A stretch of DNA of 64,000 nt from Scolanthus callimorphus (lineage: Eukaryota > Cnidaria > Anthozoa > Actiniaria > Edwardsiidae): NCBI GenBank assembly GCA_033964015.1, contig CM066921.1, forward strand, positions 23,293,355 through 23,357,354, written 5' to 3'. The notes below the pieces were generated by a model that saw nothing but the letters and a program-made list of their open reading frames with translations, was not told the DNA's origin and did not search any database. Of the stretch, positions 1 through 10,541 are shown one piece after another. Position 1 is the first letter of the stretch; each line of letters begins with the position of its first letter. The position numbers and the translations under genes were made by a program.

Positions 1-31
1 TAGATTTTAAACTTAAGTTGCCTGTTTCCAG

Positions 32-149
32 GCCCAGCGTCATAACGCGGTCCAGCTTCTTTGTATTCCGTTTGACGAACTCGACAAGGTGGAACAAGTT
101 ATCGCGCTGAAAACAAGTCACGTGACCAACATCTTTCTCTACAATAATG
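32..149 (+). CDS. Sulfotransferase-domain gene, internal exon
   Basis: This 118-bp exon lies between a pyrimidine-rich acceptor (TTTCCAG at 25-31) and a strong donor (GTAAGT at 150-155). It is open in one frame for 39 codons plus one base and ends ...NIFLYNN followed by a lone G. That G completes a Gly codon with the first two bases of the exon at 9646, giving the P-loop segment NNGRCGSTLLCKAL. The phase match and the way a predicted beta-strand runs into the P-loop are the evidence that the two exons belong to one transcript. Earlier exons lie left of the window. The product would be a cytosolic or Golgi PAPS-dependent sulfotransferase-like enzyme; its substrate cannot be inferred. Confidence 0.75.
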
Positions 150-672
150 GTAAGTATACAAAAATACAGTATTTCACTGGTAGTACTCGAGGGCTGGCTG
201 CAACAAGCTGCCTCAGTCCCCGAAGTTCGAATCCTGGCTTATCCTAATAATACTGATTTCAGCAAAGTCAGCACAGTTAAGCCAACATGGATATCCTGTA
301 GGTGTCTCTCAAGTTTGTCGGTGTAGGCTCCAAAAGGCCCAATGACCACAGGAATGACACCAACTGCACTCATCTGCCACAGGGCCTTGATCTCGATAGC
401 CAGATCTCTGCACTTGGAAGTTTTCTTATCCTCTTTCATTAGGATTCCAGGATTATAATCTACTAGTTGATTACACGTGAAAAAAATTCACTCATGCTAT
501 CTTTGAAGGATGTTCAAGTGGATGGCAAAACAAATTGTTAACTATAATAACATAAATCGTCAATGCAAGAAAATGTATTTTTTTAGACAACGTTTCTGGT
601 GTGGGTACCTGATTTTTCCCGAATACAGTTGTAATGCCTTGGTGACCTGTTTGGAGGACATTCACTTTTACA

Positions 673-930
673 TCATTTAGGCGTCTTACGTGAAAATGCT
701 ATATAGAGAAACGGGCGTGGCAAAAAGATTGCAATATTATTGGGTGCAGTTTGACTGTTTTTCAAGAAAAAGGAAGCGAATCTAATAATCATGCCAATCT
801 TTGAGTTATTACTGTTTTTTTTTAACAGAACATTGCCGGGTATTTCTTCAAGCAAAGTCCATTGGCTTTTGAAAACTATATTGTGATGTTTGGGCTCAAA
901 GACCCATGATTAAACTTTTAGAATACAACT
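673..930 (-). repeat. Dispersed repeat R, copy 1 (inverted relative to 5806-6115)
   Basis: The stretch from the GGGTGCAGTTTGACTG area through CAAGCAAAGTCCATTGGC to GACCCATGATTAAACTTTTAG recurs in reverse complement at 5806-6115, with scattered mismatches and indels. The inverted pair is 5 kb apart inside the intron. It probably represents two copies, or two ends, of an old DNA transposon family. Confidence 0.5.
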
Positions 931-957
931 GGAATATGTTTAAAGAAAGTATTTTAT

Positions 958-1080
958 AAAAAAACGACTTCAGTTTCAGCAGCAAGCAGCTCAGCTCCGA
1001 GTTTTTTGCTTGTTAAATTAAATCTTTCATGCGCTTGCGCAGTGGGAGCTTTATTGCTGGGGAACGAGAAGAATAGGCTG
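958..1080 (+). repeat. Foldback-family end fragment
   Basis: The segment CTTCAGTTTCAGCAGCAAGC followed by AGCTCAGCTCCGAGTTTT matches, in reverse complement, the right end of the foldback element at about 3271-3935. It is a solo end of that family. Nothing else is recognisable here; the flanking 1080-1550 region shows no coding signal. Confidence 0.4.
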
Positions 1081-1559
1081 CTCAAACTTCCGGTTTTTTA
1101 ACAAATGACAGCATGTATGTCCATTGCCTTGGTTACGGCCATCACAACTTAGGAGAAGGAAGTGAAATTACAGCGAGTCGCGCTATTTTGATTTTGAACT
1201 ATCTCTTCGACTTTGCGTCTATCTTCGGCAAGCAGCATTGCTAAATTTGCCTTTCTTGCATTCGCTCTACAACATACCAAACATACAAAGCCATCAAAGC
1301 GGCCTAGAGCCTCACTAAAAGTGTTTTAGAGCAAAATTTCGACCAGGTTTGAGGGAGCCGCGTGCTTCTATCGGCAAACACGGGATTGCAGTTCGCAGGG
1401 GGGTTTCTTGCTTCTCGGACGTTCGGCAAAATGGCTTCACCCCGTGCTTCCAAAGACGTAGATGCTTTTCTCCATGGAGTATCTGAGCCCAAAAAAAACA
1501 TCTAGTGGAAACAGATATTTTGACTTTAAGATCCAAGAGGGTGATGGGTGTAGAAGACT

Positions 1560-2251
1560 AAAGTTACTTGTGTGAGTAAGGTACTCCAGCTTCGAATAAG
1601 ATTCGTTTATCCAACGAAAAGCAATAAACTCTAAGTTTATTGCTTTTCGTTGGATAAAAGAATCTTATTCGAAGCTGGAGTACCTAAAGGCGCGGTAAAA
1701 CGGGCAACAAAAACACTCATCTTGTCTCGCAACATTGTTGCAAAACGAGTTGAAGGGCGATGCTGCGCGTTTTACCACCCGACCAAACAACTTGTCTTGA
1801 AACAAATCGGCATGTTGCAAGTTTGATAAATACCGACGCCCGATTGGTCAATGCCACAAGCTGTGACGTAATCCGATACAAACAGACTTGTGTCAGATCG
1901 TAAGGGGAGGTAAAACGAGCAACAAAAATGCTCGCAACTTGTCTCGCAACATTGTCGAAAACGAGTTGAAGAGCGATGCTGCGCGTTTTACCACGTGACC
2001 AAACAACTTGTCTCGCAACAAATCACAAATTTGTTGCGAACCAAATTCCCTTCGCGGTGGTAAAACGACCTCTACTTTCTGCAACACTATTTTTTAGCTT
2101 GCAACAAGCCGATTTGTTGCCATACAAGGTGTTTGGTCAGGTGGTAAAACGCGCAGCATACACTCTTCAACACGTTTTGCAACAATGTTGCGAGACAAGT
2201 TGAGCGTTTTTGTTGCCCGTTTTACCTCACCTTTACTCACACAAGTAACTT
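1560..2251. mobile_element. MITE with TIRs, interrupted by a nested hairpin element
   Basis: The termini are inverted repeats: AAAGTTACTTGTGTGAGTAA at the left, and its complement TTACTCACACAAGTAACTTT at the right. The interior is palindromic and rich in GTAAAACG-GCAACAAAAA-GCTC modules and TTGTCTCGCAACATTG modules that occur near 1690-1830, 1910-2040 and, inverted, 2100-2230. No coding capacity is present. The ORFs that can be drawn through it are symmetrical artefacts. The left arm is broken by the 105-bp insertion at 1580-1684. Confidence 0.75.
1580..1684. mobile_element. 105-bp near-perfect hairpin element with TAA target duplication
   Basis: Two 51-bp arms (1580-1630 and 1634-1684) are reverse complements with a single mismatch and are separated by the 3-base loop CTA. 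The insert is bounded by TAA at 1577-1579 and at 1685-1687. Removing it and one TAA restores the MITE end GTGAGTAAAGG seen at the other terminus. It is therefore a secondary insertion into the MITE. It encodes nothing; an extruded cruciform or a hairpin RNA would be very stable. Confidence 0.8.
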
Positions 2252-2639
2252 TAAGCCCACAGAAACGCAAGAGAAACGGGGACCAAATAGAGTTATAGGC
2301 TGGAAAAATATTCCAAAATGGAAGCGAAAAAAAACAACCCATGGAAAAATCAGTCCACGCCGTTAAGAAGTATTTTAAAAAGAGGTTTTGGAGATTTGTG
2401 AGATAGCCTTTAGCATGTTACACAAGAATAATACTCTCTATTATGCAAATATCAATTGAAAGATTGCCAAATCTTAACAACAGCTGGCTAGAAAATTTTA
2501 AAACTATATTTTTGTCATTTTCATGCAATGTCACCTGGGCTTTTTTTGTGTACCCTACCATTTAATCAGTGCCCCAGTTTAGTATTTCAATTAAAACTTT
2601 CTGTCATGCTGGTTGACAAAGACAATAGATTTAGTACAG

Positions 2640-3060
2640 TATCAGGCTCACGTGCTGACGTGTGAGTAGCCACAACTGGAATAGTTCACATGTTGTATGA
2701 GCATCCAATCTTACAGTAGCTCATGTTGACATGTTTGTAGCCGCCATTAAAGTAGTTGGAATGCTGACGCTTGAGTAGCCGCTATTGTAGTATTTGAAAT
2801 GTTGACTTGTGAATAGCCACAATTGAAATAGTTTTGCAGTTCACATGTTGTCGTGTCACTATGCATTATTACAATAGCTCACATGTTGACATGCGAGTAG
2901 CCGCCTTTAAGACATCCCATGAGTATTCACCACTTCTGTATTTCACATGGTGACATGTGAGTATCTACCATTGTGCTGTTCAATATGCTGACATGAATAT
3001 GGTGTGTGACCAAGTATAGTTCACATGCTGGCTTGTGAGTATCCAGAGTTGAAAGTTGGC
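2640..3060 (+). repeat. Degenerate minisatellite, about 40-bp unit, about 10 copies
   Basis: The unit approximates CACATGTTGACATGTGAGTA followed by GCC-ACAATTGAAATAGTT. Copies are 33-47 bp and strongly diverged. The alternating T/C-ACATG-TG-TGACATG pattern is readable across the whole interval. No open frame is conserved through it. Confidence 0.65.
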
Positions 3061-3270
3061 ACACTAACCCAGGGAGTATTTCTTTCTATATTCTAAGCAA
3101 CACAATATGTCATTCTGTATTTCAAATGCATGACTGAATTGGCTCACAGATTGTGACTTCAGGAAACATAAACTGACATACGTTATTTCTCATATATGAT
3201 AACTCCTTTCTATCCTGGTTATTCTCAAATCAAGAATTATTTATTTACCTTTCTTCTTCAAAGGCCTGAA

Positions 3271-3935
3271 AGATTTAGCTCACAGAGCGCTAATGATTTT
3301 TCTCTTGGCGAGCGCACTTGAATGGCTTCCCAGGCACGTCCGTGCGAGGAAACATGGAGCTCGGTGAGATCACTTGTTTTGTTAAATAACGCTCAAAACA
3401 ACAGCAACGGACGCGTCAAATTCTGGTTGGGGAGGTTCTCTGTCGGCTCCGATCAATCAAGGAATCTCAGACTACTGGACTCCGGATCAACAAGGATTAG
3501 ATATCGCGACAAAGGAATCTAACTAGCACCGTGGATGTGATACATATCGCTCACAGAGTAGCAAACTGGTGTTAGTTTTTTTAATACAGCGAAGATAGAA
3601 GCTGCCATTCAAGCATTTTCTTTAGCGAGGACACGCTGTCCGCGATCTTTGACGTTTGCTTTACAAAGAAAGCTAAAATTTCCGTGAATGAAAGCTTAAA
3701 ATTAAGATCATCTCATATAACTTTTGAGTTGAGTTAGTTTTGTTTTTTTACAATTTGAGCTCAAACCCAGGCAAATGCTGTTGTTTAAGCGTTATGTAGC
3801 AAAACAAGTGATATCACCGAGCTCCATGTTTCTTCGCACGAACGTGACTGGGAAGCAATTCAAGTGCGCGTGCCAAGAGAAAAACAAGCACAAAACTCCG
3901 AGCTGAGTTGCTTGCTGCTGAAAATTGAAGACGTT
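3271..3935. mobile_element. Foldback element with about 125-bp inverted ends
   Basis: The left segment carrying TTCTCTTGGCGAGCGCACTT and ACATGGAGCTCGGTGA (3300-3420) is repeated inverted at 3790-3900 with about 85-90 percent identity by eye. A related solo end is at 958-1080, and a weaker relative lies in 5806-6115. No transposase is present, so it is non-autonomous. Exact termini and target duplication are not clear. Confidence 0.6.
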
Positions 3936-4203
3936 TGGGGTTTTCAGATCATTAAATGTTTTTACATCAGTAAGCAATCAGTACCTGAAAACACTAGAAG
4001 GGGCGATTTCAAAAGTCAATGAACATTGCTGAAGTAAATCCCCGTCAAAGGATTGACTTTGTGGTATTTATAGAACGAGCTGGGGTGTTTTATCGAGTAT
4101 TAAAAACCTACCACACCCAAATCCTATTGTTTTATGCAGGTCTTGAACCCTGATGCAAAACTTATACTATTTAAAAGATGGTAGCGGCATTTGAATAATT
4201 TAG

Positions 4204-4322
4204 GGGAGTGTGGGGCTGAATGTAAGACCCGGTACAGGTCTTACATTCAAATGTAAGACCCGGTACAGGTCTTACATCCAAATGTAAAACCTGTACCGGG
4301 TCTTGCATTAAGCTACACGCTC
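4204..4322. repeat. Compact foldback made of three palindromic modules
   Basis: The motif ATGTAAGACCCGGTACAGGT, a near-palindrome with TCTTACAT, occurs twice in direct orientation and once inverted. It is framed by imperfect inverted ends (GGGGAGTGTGGGGCTGAATG at the left against the complement of CATTAAGCTACACGCTCC at the right). The unit is about 119 bp and encodes nothing. The arrangement is typical of a MITE. Confidence 0.65.
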
Positions 4323-4827
4323 CTTTAAATTAATCTAATCACACTTACATTACTCTAGCACCAGAATTAAATAATTAGTCCCGCTCTCCAAAAATCAATT
4401 TCAAATTGTGCACTACTACTCTGTCTGAAAATTACACGAAAGTACAACAATATCCATTGACTATCGCTAGGAAATTTAATGTAAACAATAAATCAATACA
4501 ATGGTCATGTTCAATCCCTCAGTTCAATTCTATTCAATACAAATTGTATTTCTTTCCTTTGCTTTTTCAAGAAAAAAGTCAAATTGAAACTCACAAACAT
4601 CGTCATTGCTTGTCATATTTCGCCGGCGTGCAGTAATATCCAGGAAACAAATTGCCCAATCTAAATTGAAGAAAATGCAACATGTTAGGAATGTATACAA
4701 AGCTACTATTAGAACAAAATAGAGCGAGAAACATACTATGATTCAATCATGTACGCCAGTTTTCTTGACTACAGAAACTCTAATTAAGCAGAAATGTACT
4801 TCAATTTCAAACATTGCGTATTTACCT

Positions 4828-4948
4828 TTCTTTATCCATCCCATGGACGATGTTGAACGTTCATCCCAAATTTTGCTGGCCATCTGGTTTACAAAATGCG
4901 CAACTATTCCGCAGACATGTTTACACGGCAAGCAATAAAGCAATCTGA
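4828..4948 (-). pseudogene. Possible SWIM zinc-finger exon fragment
   Basis: On the minus strand a segment bounded by an acceptor (GAATTTCAG) and a donor (AAAG/GTAAAT) is open for 40 codons. It reads LPCKHVCGIVAHFVN near its start, then WDERSTSSMGWIKK. The PCKH-x-C-x-V pattern resembles the end of SWIM zinc fingers, which accompany MULE-type transposases. It is antisense to the host gene, inside its intron, and has no recognisable partner exons. It is probably a transposon relic, but the match is short. Confidence 0.35.
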
Positions 4949-5206
4949 AATTCAAATATCCCACTGCCAAGCCTCAGAAAAGGCGACTCGTTGTGTTGCT
5001 CTGCTATTGGATAGAATTTCTATAGAACAAGACACTTTTTGTTAACAAACCTTTTGTTCGGGGTAACGTTATTAGGACTTTTTGTCCATTTCTGTCATTC
5101 TGACAATGGCACACAGAAAGCGATAAATCGGTGATAATGAGCTTTCCATAAAAACAATAGAATTTAGGTGTGGTAGGTATGTAAACAAGTTCAAAACTAC
5201 GGAGTC

Positions 5207-5269
5207 GGTCTTGCATAGAAATTCAAAACCTCCCGCTGCGCGGTCGGTTTTGAATTCGTATGCAAGACC
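5207..5269. repeat. Short hairpin with 24-bp arms
   Basis: GGTCTTGCATAG...TTCAAAACC at 5207-5230 pairs with GGTTTTGAATTCGTATGCAAGACC's right-hand copy at 5246-5269, with a few mismatches. The loop is GC-rich. It has the compact form of a MITE remnant. Confidence 0.55.
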
Positions 5270-5805
5270 TCCTCCTATGTTTTGAACCTATATATATAAA
5301 CTCGAGGCACAGCCGAGTGTCTATAACATTCCGATAAAACACGACATGCGAGTTCTATAAATCACTTCCGAAATGTATATTACAAGATGCGAAAATTTAT
5401 AACTTGAATAAGTCAATACGAAATAAATTTTACGAGTAGGAAAGACTAGGCGTTATACATAGTGTAAGCCTTCACGAAGTCAACTAATAAGTAAGTAAAA
5501 AGTAAGTAAGTAAGCAACTTTATTAACGTCTGTAATTCGACAAAGTTTGACGCGTTGTTTTTATCAAGAGAACAAGAAATTAAATATTGCATTTAATAAA
5601 CATCGGTGAGATACCAAATCGAAATTTATTTTATGAAAATCTGAAAATAGAAAGCTATGTGTGTTATCTTAGTTATCTTCACAGCGAAGAGTAAAGATAC
5701 CCCCCCCCAAAAAAAAAAAAAAAAAAAAACAGTGTGAAGATATCATTTTTTCGCGCGAGAGATACCTTGGTATTTCACTGATGATTATGTAATAATTTGG
5801 AATAC

Positions 5806-6115
5806 ATTTAAACTGCATCCTAAAAGTTTGATCATGGTTCTATGCGCCCAAATATAACGCCGTGAATTATACTTTCAAGTGCGTGCGCCAAGAACAAATT
5901 TCAGTAAATATCAGTAAGCAATAACAGCTCAAAGCAGGGCAATTATTTCAAGGCCAATGGACTTTGCTTGAAGAAAAACCTGGCAGTGTTTTGTATAAAA
6001 ATATTATTAAGTCAAAGATTCACTTGATTATAAGATTCGCTTTCTTTCCTAAAAAGCTTTGTTGAAATACAGTCACACTGCACCCGATAAGATTGGATTT
6101 TTTTCCAGGCACCTA
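5806..6115 (+). repeat. Dispersed repeat R, copy 2
   Basis: This is the inverted counterpart of 673-930. Shared landmarks include AAAAGTTTGATCATGG, GGCCAATGGACTTTGCTTGA and ACTGCACCC near the two ends. It abuts the long-TIR element starting at 6121. Confidence 0.5.
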
Positions 6116-6120
6116 TTATA

Positions 6121-8195
6121 GTCCAGTCAGTCTACGCTCAAAAAGAGGTCAACCGGGAACTAATTGCAACAAAAGCTTTTTCGACGGTCTTGTACTACAT
6201 TTAGTCCCCAAATGAACATACTAAAAGTCCCAAAACATCGGAGTGCAGGAACACGCCGAAAACGGCAATTGAAAATTCCCATACAAGGCTTGTATGAAAA
6301 ACCACAGGGAGCCCAAAGCTCGAAAAATGCATAATATTTAAATAGACTCGTTTTGTGAAACTTTCGAAAATACAAATTATTCATATTATTCCAAGACATA
6401 ATTTTGAACATAAATGGCGCGCGTTTTAGTTGTGTTCTGGTAGTTTTTATTAAATAATCACTCAATTCTATTTTCGCAAGAGTTTGAGATCTGGAAAAAG
6501 GAGGCGCCGGCTAGGAACACTTTTGATCGCTAAATTATCTCCGTTGATAGCCAGACTAATTTTTGATAAACAAATATTTGATGACAACATGGGTTACCCT
6601 GACTGAAAATCAAAATAATTCGGATCGAGATCGTTTAATTAACACCATTTGCCGGGTTTCCTGAAACCCTCAAAGTACTTCAAAGTCAAAGCAAGTTGGA
6701 TTTTTTCATCCAGCGTATGCTGATATATTTTACATATTTTTAGACACTAAAGTCCCTGAATTCCTCATCAGTTAATCGCCACAATGAACAATAGTTTGAA
6801 AGAGGTGGCCAGTTTTAGTGCCAGCTTTGCTTGCTTTAAAAAAAGCATTGTCTCGGTCCGTGTTCTCAGAAAAAAGACACCACTTCGCGCCCCTACGGAA
6901 TAGAAAAGGGAACGTGACGCGCGGCCTTCAAGAAGCATGCCAGCTCTCCATACTTGCGTCAGTATATTCCACTCCCTAAGGCCTACGGCAAACGCCGAAC
7001 TTCAGCCGCTCTTCTTCTGTCGAACCTTTCCTTTTTCAAAGGATGCCGCTTCAGTATACTTTATAATCAATAAATTTCTATTGTTTTGTATTGGAACGGC
7101 GCGACTCTGGCACGGCGTTTGCCGCGGGCCTAGCACAATAAACACAATAAACAAACAGCTCGAAAGGGGAAATGTTCTTGTCTGTATCTATGATGGCAAA
7201 CCGGGCCAGGCTAGTAGCTGGACATGATTTAAGGTACCGGTGCGGTCTGAGAAACGGACAGGCGAGACCACAACCAACCAACCACAGAATCTCCTACCAA
7301 CATCCGCTGTTGCTGAAAATCACAGTAACCTCTCCACATTGGACGCTGCAACGGAATTCAGGACTGCAGTATTCTCCGGTGCTCTTGCCGAAAGCACGAC
7401 CTTGAGTTTTGAATTGTTGGAGGACAATGTAAGGGATCAGCGTGCACCAACTTTCCTATTGCGTCTTTGATGAGGATCCCGAGGACACGGACAGCTGGCC
7501 CCAAAATTGGCCTCCTCTTTGGTGGTGGCTATTTATTATCACTGAATATGATTTCAGGGACAGTAGTGTCTAATAATATATCATCTCTATTAACATATGC
7601 AAGAAATAAGAAGCCAACTTGCCTTGAGTTTGAGGGTTTCAGGAACCAGTTAACGTGTCAGTTAGACGATCTCGTGATATCTCGATCCCAATTATTTTTT
7701 TCTTGTGATTTTATTAAATGTCTGCGTAATCCTTGTTAACATCAGATATTTGTTAATCTGAGATAGTATGGTTATCAACGGAGATAGTTTATCGAACAAA
7801 AGCATCACTAGCTGGCGCCTCCTATTAGTTCTACAGATATCAAACTCCGAGAAAATAGAATTGAGTGATTATTTAATAAAAAGTACGAGAATATAACTAA
7901 AACTCGTACTATTCATGTTCAAAATCGTGTTTCGAAATAATTCGAATCATTTGTATCGTCGAAAGTTTCATCAACGGGCTTTATTTTAATATTGTGCATT
8001 TTTCGATATTTGGGCTCCCTGTGGTTTTTCATACAAGCCTTGTATGGAAATTTTCAATTGCCGTTATCGGCGTGTTCCTGTACTCCGATTTTTTGGGACT
8101 TTTACTATGTTCATTTGGGGACTAAATGTAGTACAAAACCGTCGAAAAAGCTTTTGTTGCAATTAGTTCCCGGTCAAACCGTAGATTGACTGGAC
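6121..8195. mobile_element. 2.08-kb foldback DNA element with about 730-bp inverted repeats
   Basis: Outer ends are GTCCAGTCAGTCTAC and the complementary GTAGATTGACTGGAC, flanked by TATA at 6117-6120 and 8196-8199. Homology between the arms runs inward to about 6870 and 7470. It includes AAAGCTTTTTCGACGGT, GGAGCCCAAAGCTCG/GGGCTCC and CAAGCAAAGT-type blocks, with progressively more divergence toward the centre. The core (6870-7470) carries a second inverted repeat (ACGGCAAACGCCG near 6983, its complement near 7113) and a fragment with AATAAACACAATAAACA. No transposase ORF is recognisable. It is a non-autonomous cut-and-paste element; the superfamily is undetermined. Confidence 0.8.
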
Positions 8196-8986
8196 TATAT
8201 ACCACAGACGTGTTGACGTCTACAAATATATTTTCTTGCGTTGACAATTCATGTCGTTATAGTTACCAATTTGTTTTGCCGTCCACTCGAACACCACGTG
8301 ACATCTACATCTACGAATGGGGGCCTTGCAAAGGGGGTACCCATCATAGCAAGGCATTATTGGGGGAGTTGACAAAAGCTGGGGGATGGCCCCCAAAAAA
8401 ATATTAACTATTCAATTAATTAATCGGGTAAAAGAAATGTATCAAAAATGTAAAGCAAGGAATATAATAAGTCTAAAAAATAAAAATAATCATTTAAATA
8501 AATAAATAAAAAGTATATATAAAAAGTATATATTTCCAAGTTGAAGATTCACCGGCGAATCCAATAAAGTGCTCTACAGTGTTGGAGCAGGATAATCCAA
8601 GGAGGGAAATCACTCAACTTTAAAGATCATAAGTTTAATGCAAACATGTTTCGTAGGTGTTACCAACCACTCCTCAGTTAAACTTACAATGGTTGATCCC
8701 TTGTTTGACTACGTAATTTACATGGTTTCGAAAGACACGCACTCTACCTAACCGTTAAAAATATGCGCGCGCTTAAAAAATACATGTGCGCGCTACTTCC
8801 TTATTTTCGGCTGTACTTCAAAACATATCTACGTCTGTGTCTACTCGTTGAAATGAGCTCGTTTCTCTTATTGAGCGAAGCCATTTGCGGTTTAGTTATT
8901 ATTATATGCTTTTCTGTGGTACACAGATTGAACCTTTCGTTTGATTCGAATACGCCTTAGCTTTTGCTACAATTTTCCAGTTGATG

Positions 8987-9165
8987 TCATATTCTTGGTT
9001 GCGGCCATAAATACTTACTTAATTCTGTATCGTTCTTTCTATTTTCGTTGTTAAATGAGGTTTTATAGTTACGCCATCTAGTTTTAAATTCGTTCGCTGT
9101 TAGACCTATATAGGTCTCTGTACTTTCTTGTATATATATTAATATGGTTACAATATTTAAAGCAG
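8987..9165 (-). mobile_element. Penelope-like element fragment (GIY-YIG endonuclease)
   Basis: The minus strand encodes [20 protein letters not shown] followed by [20 protein letters not shown]. This is the characteristic GIY-YIG endonuclease segment of Penelope-like retroelements (Y-I-G-L-T, R-x-x-N/H, E-L-S-K-x-x-W). Only about 50 residues survive. No reverse transcriptase lies nearby, so it is a truncated relic inside the host intron. Confidence 0.65.
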
Positions 9166-9239
9166 GGATGAAAGCTGATGGAGGCCGAATTATTGAGATC
9201 ACAGACTCTCTATGAAGTTGTGAGTTGTTAGTGCCTCTT

Positions 9240-9556
9240 AACTTGCTATGGGTAGTCTGTTCCACTCGTTAACTGTTTTACAATAGAAGGGGTTTTGTAG
9301 GGGGCTGAGCTCAACAAATTTGTTGCCGTGATATCCTCTAAGTCTGCACTGGCGTTTGGTTATATAGGGAGCTCGAGCGCCGTTTCCACATGAAGTGTCT
9401 TGTAGAATGATGCGAGCGTTTCTCCTGCGCTCTTGTAGTGATGGCCATTCAAGCCCGCTTAGTAGGTTGGTGACTGCTCCCAGTGTGCGTCCCCGGCAGT
9501 TTTTTTACAAAACATGCCGATCTTTGCTGCACGGCTTCGAGTTGCCGGCCAGTAGC
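9240..9556 (-). mobile_element. LINE reverse-transcriptase C-terminal fragment
   Basis: Minus-strand translation gives CRGRTLGAVTNLLSGLEWPS, then LQERRRNARIIL and, further on, [13 protein letters not shown]. This is the conserved C-terminal region after the RT domain in CR1/Jockey-type non-LTR elements (L-x-W-P-x-L-x-x-R-R). At least one frame break lies near the N-terminal side. It is a truncated relic directly upstream of the last sulfotransferase exon. Confidence 0.6.
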
Positions 9557-9645
9557 AAAAGTGGGCGAGGAACGGGTTTCTTGGTTAAGGCGTTTGTTGT
9601 AACATACCCGTGTTTATTTACCTGATCTTTTCAACTGGTTTTCAG

Positions 9646-10541
9646 GCCGATGCGGTTCGACATTACTGTGTAAAGCCTTGGAAAAACTATCAACAGTGCA
9701 AGCCATATCAGAACCGGAAGTCTTCTGCTACGTTGCTATAACGTCCAATGAGGAGTATTTCAAAGATTTCTTCCCGCGAGCAAAGCAGCCCTCACGTGAA
9801 ACAGTCTTGAGGATAGCGCGCATTTCCACCTGTCTTCTTAATTACTTCTTCCTCTCACTTGCTCCAGAGCGAAGCACAATCTGCTACAAACTCAGGTCAC
9901 AAGTGATACAAGGCGCTGAGATTTTACAGGAAGCCCTTCCGGCAGCTAAAAATATTTACTTGTATCGTAATTGTTTTCAGTTCGCTGAAGGCTGGACAAG
10001 GGTGTACGTACAAAACTGTTACACAAAGTTTTGGTTTCTCATACGATTTGCATTAGATGCGAGGCATATGCGGTGTGTTCTTGAAGGCAATAGATTTTTC
10101 CACGTTCTTCATAAATATGTTTTTGGAAATTCCCCTGGCTACGCAAGTGCACCTTTTCATCGTGGCTTCTTGTGGTGCTTTGGTTTCCGGTGGTGGGATA
10201 ACATACAAAAAGCTTTGACCTTGACTAAGGACCATCCCTCTAGTTTTTTCCACGCTGTCCTTCGCTATGAGGATCTGACGGTCCGCAAAGAGGAATTAGT
10301 TTTGTCGGTTGCAAAGGCGTTAGGTGTAGCTGTTACTAACATACAAGAGGAGTTGTTTGCTATTGCAGAGGCTTTTAAATCGAACAGTCAGGCAGGGTCC
10401 GGTATTGAATCTAAACGGAATGTACAAGACCCTAGTGACGTGTGGTTTGGCGAAAAGGAAAAACGACATATGAACTTTATTCTCGAATATCTCGGCAAGG
10501 AGGTTACAACCGGTGACTTTGCTTTCCCAGGAACTATTTAG
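9646..10541 (+). CDS. Sulfotransferase-domain gene, last exon
   Basis: The acceptor TTTTCAG is at 9639-9645 and the stop TAG at 10539-10541. The exon opens with the 5'-phosphosulfate-binding motif (RCGSTLLCKAL, preceded by Gly from the upstream exon). Then comes SEPEVF, a 3'-phosphate-binding-like strand (NIYLYRNCFQFAEGW), and LRYEDLTVRKEELV, the Y-E-D-L segment that precedes the C-terminal helix in many sulfotransferases. About 298 residues are encoded without interruption, so this copy looks functional. It resembles the uncharacterised invertebrate sulfotransferase-like proteins more than cytosolic SULTs. No AATAAA is evident within about 200 bp downstream. A translation begun at the TTG at 9678 would lose the P-loop, so that is not the true start. 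Confidence 0.8.

Larger units (their letters stand above)
150..9645 (+). other. 9.5-kb intron of the sulfotransferase gene
   Basis: The intron is bounded by GTAAGT and TTTTCAG and joins two phase-1 exon ends. It holds no host exon that I can support on the plus strand. It is filled with repeats described separately: foldback elements near 1.56-2.25, 3.27-3.93, 4.20-4.32 and 6.12-8.20 kb, a minisatellite at 2.64-3.06 kb, and retroelement fragments at 8.99-9.56 kb. Between 5.3 and 5.8 kb I see only AT-rich DNA with a GTAA-rich patch and a C10-A20 run near 5701-5730. Between 8.2 and 8.98 kb there is only a weak GGGGGCC/GGCCCCC inverted repeat (about 8320-8397). Confidence 0.7.

Noticed and set aside
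1976..2342. ORFs of 75-82 codons on both strands
   Set aside because: They arise from the palindromic arms of the MITE.
4406..4636. 76-codon ORF in the host intron
   Set aside because: AT-rich, low-complexity composition, no splice context or homology.
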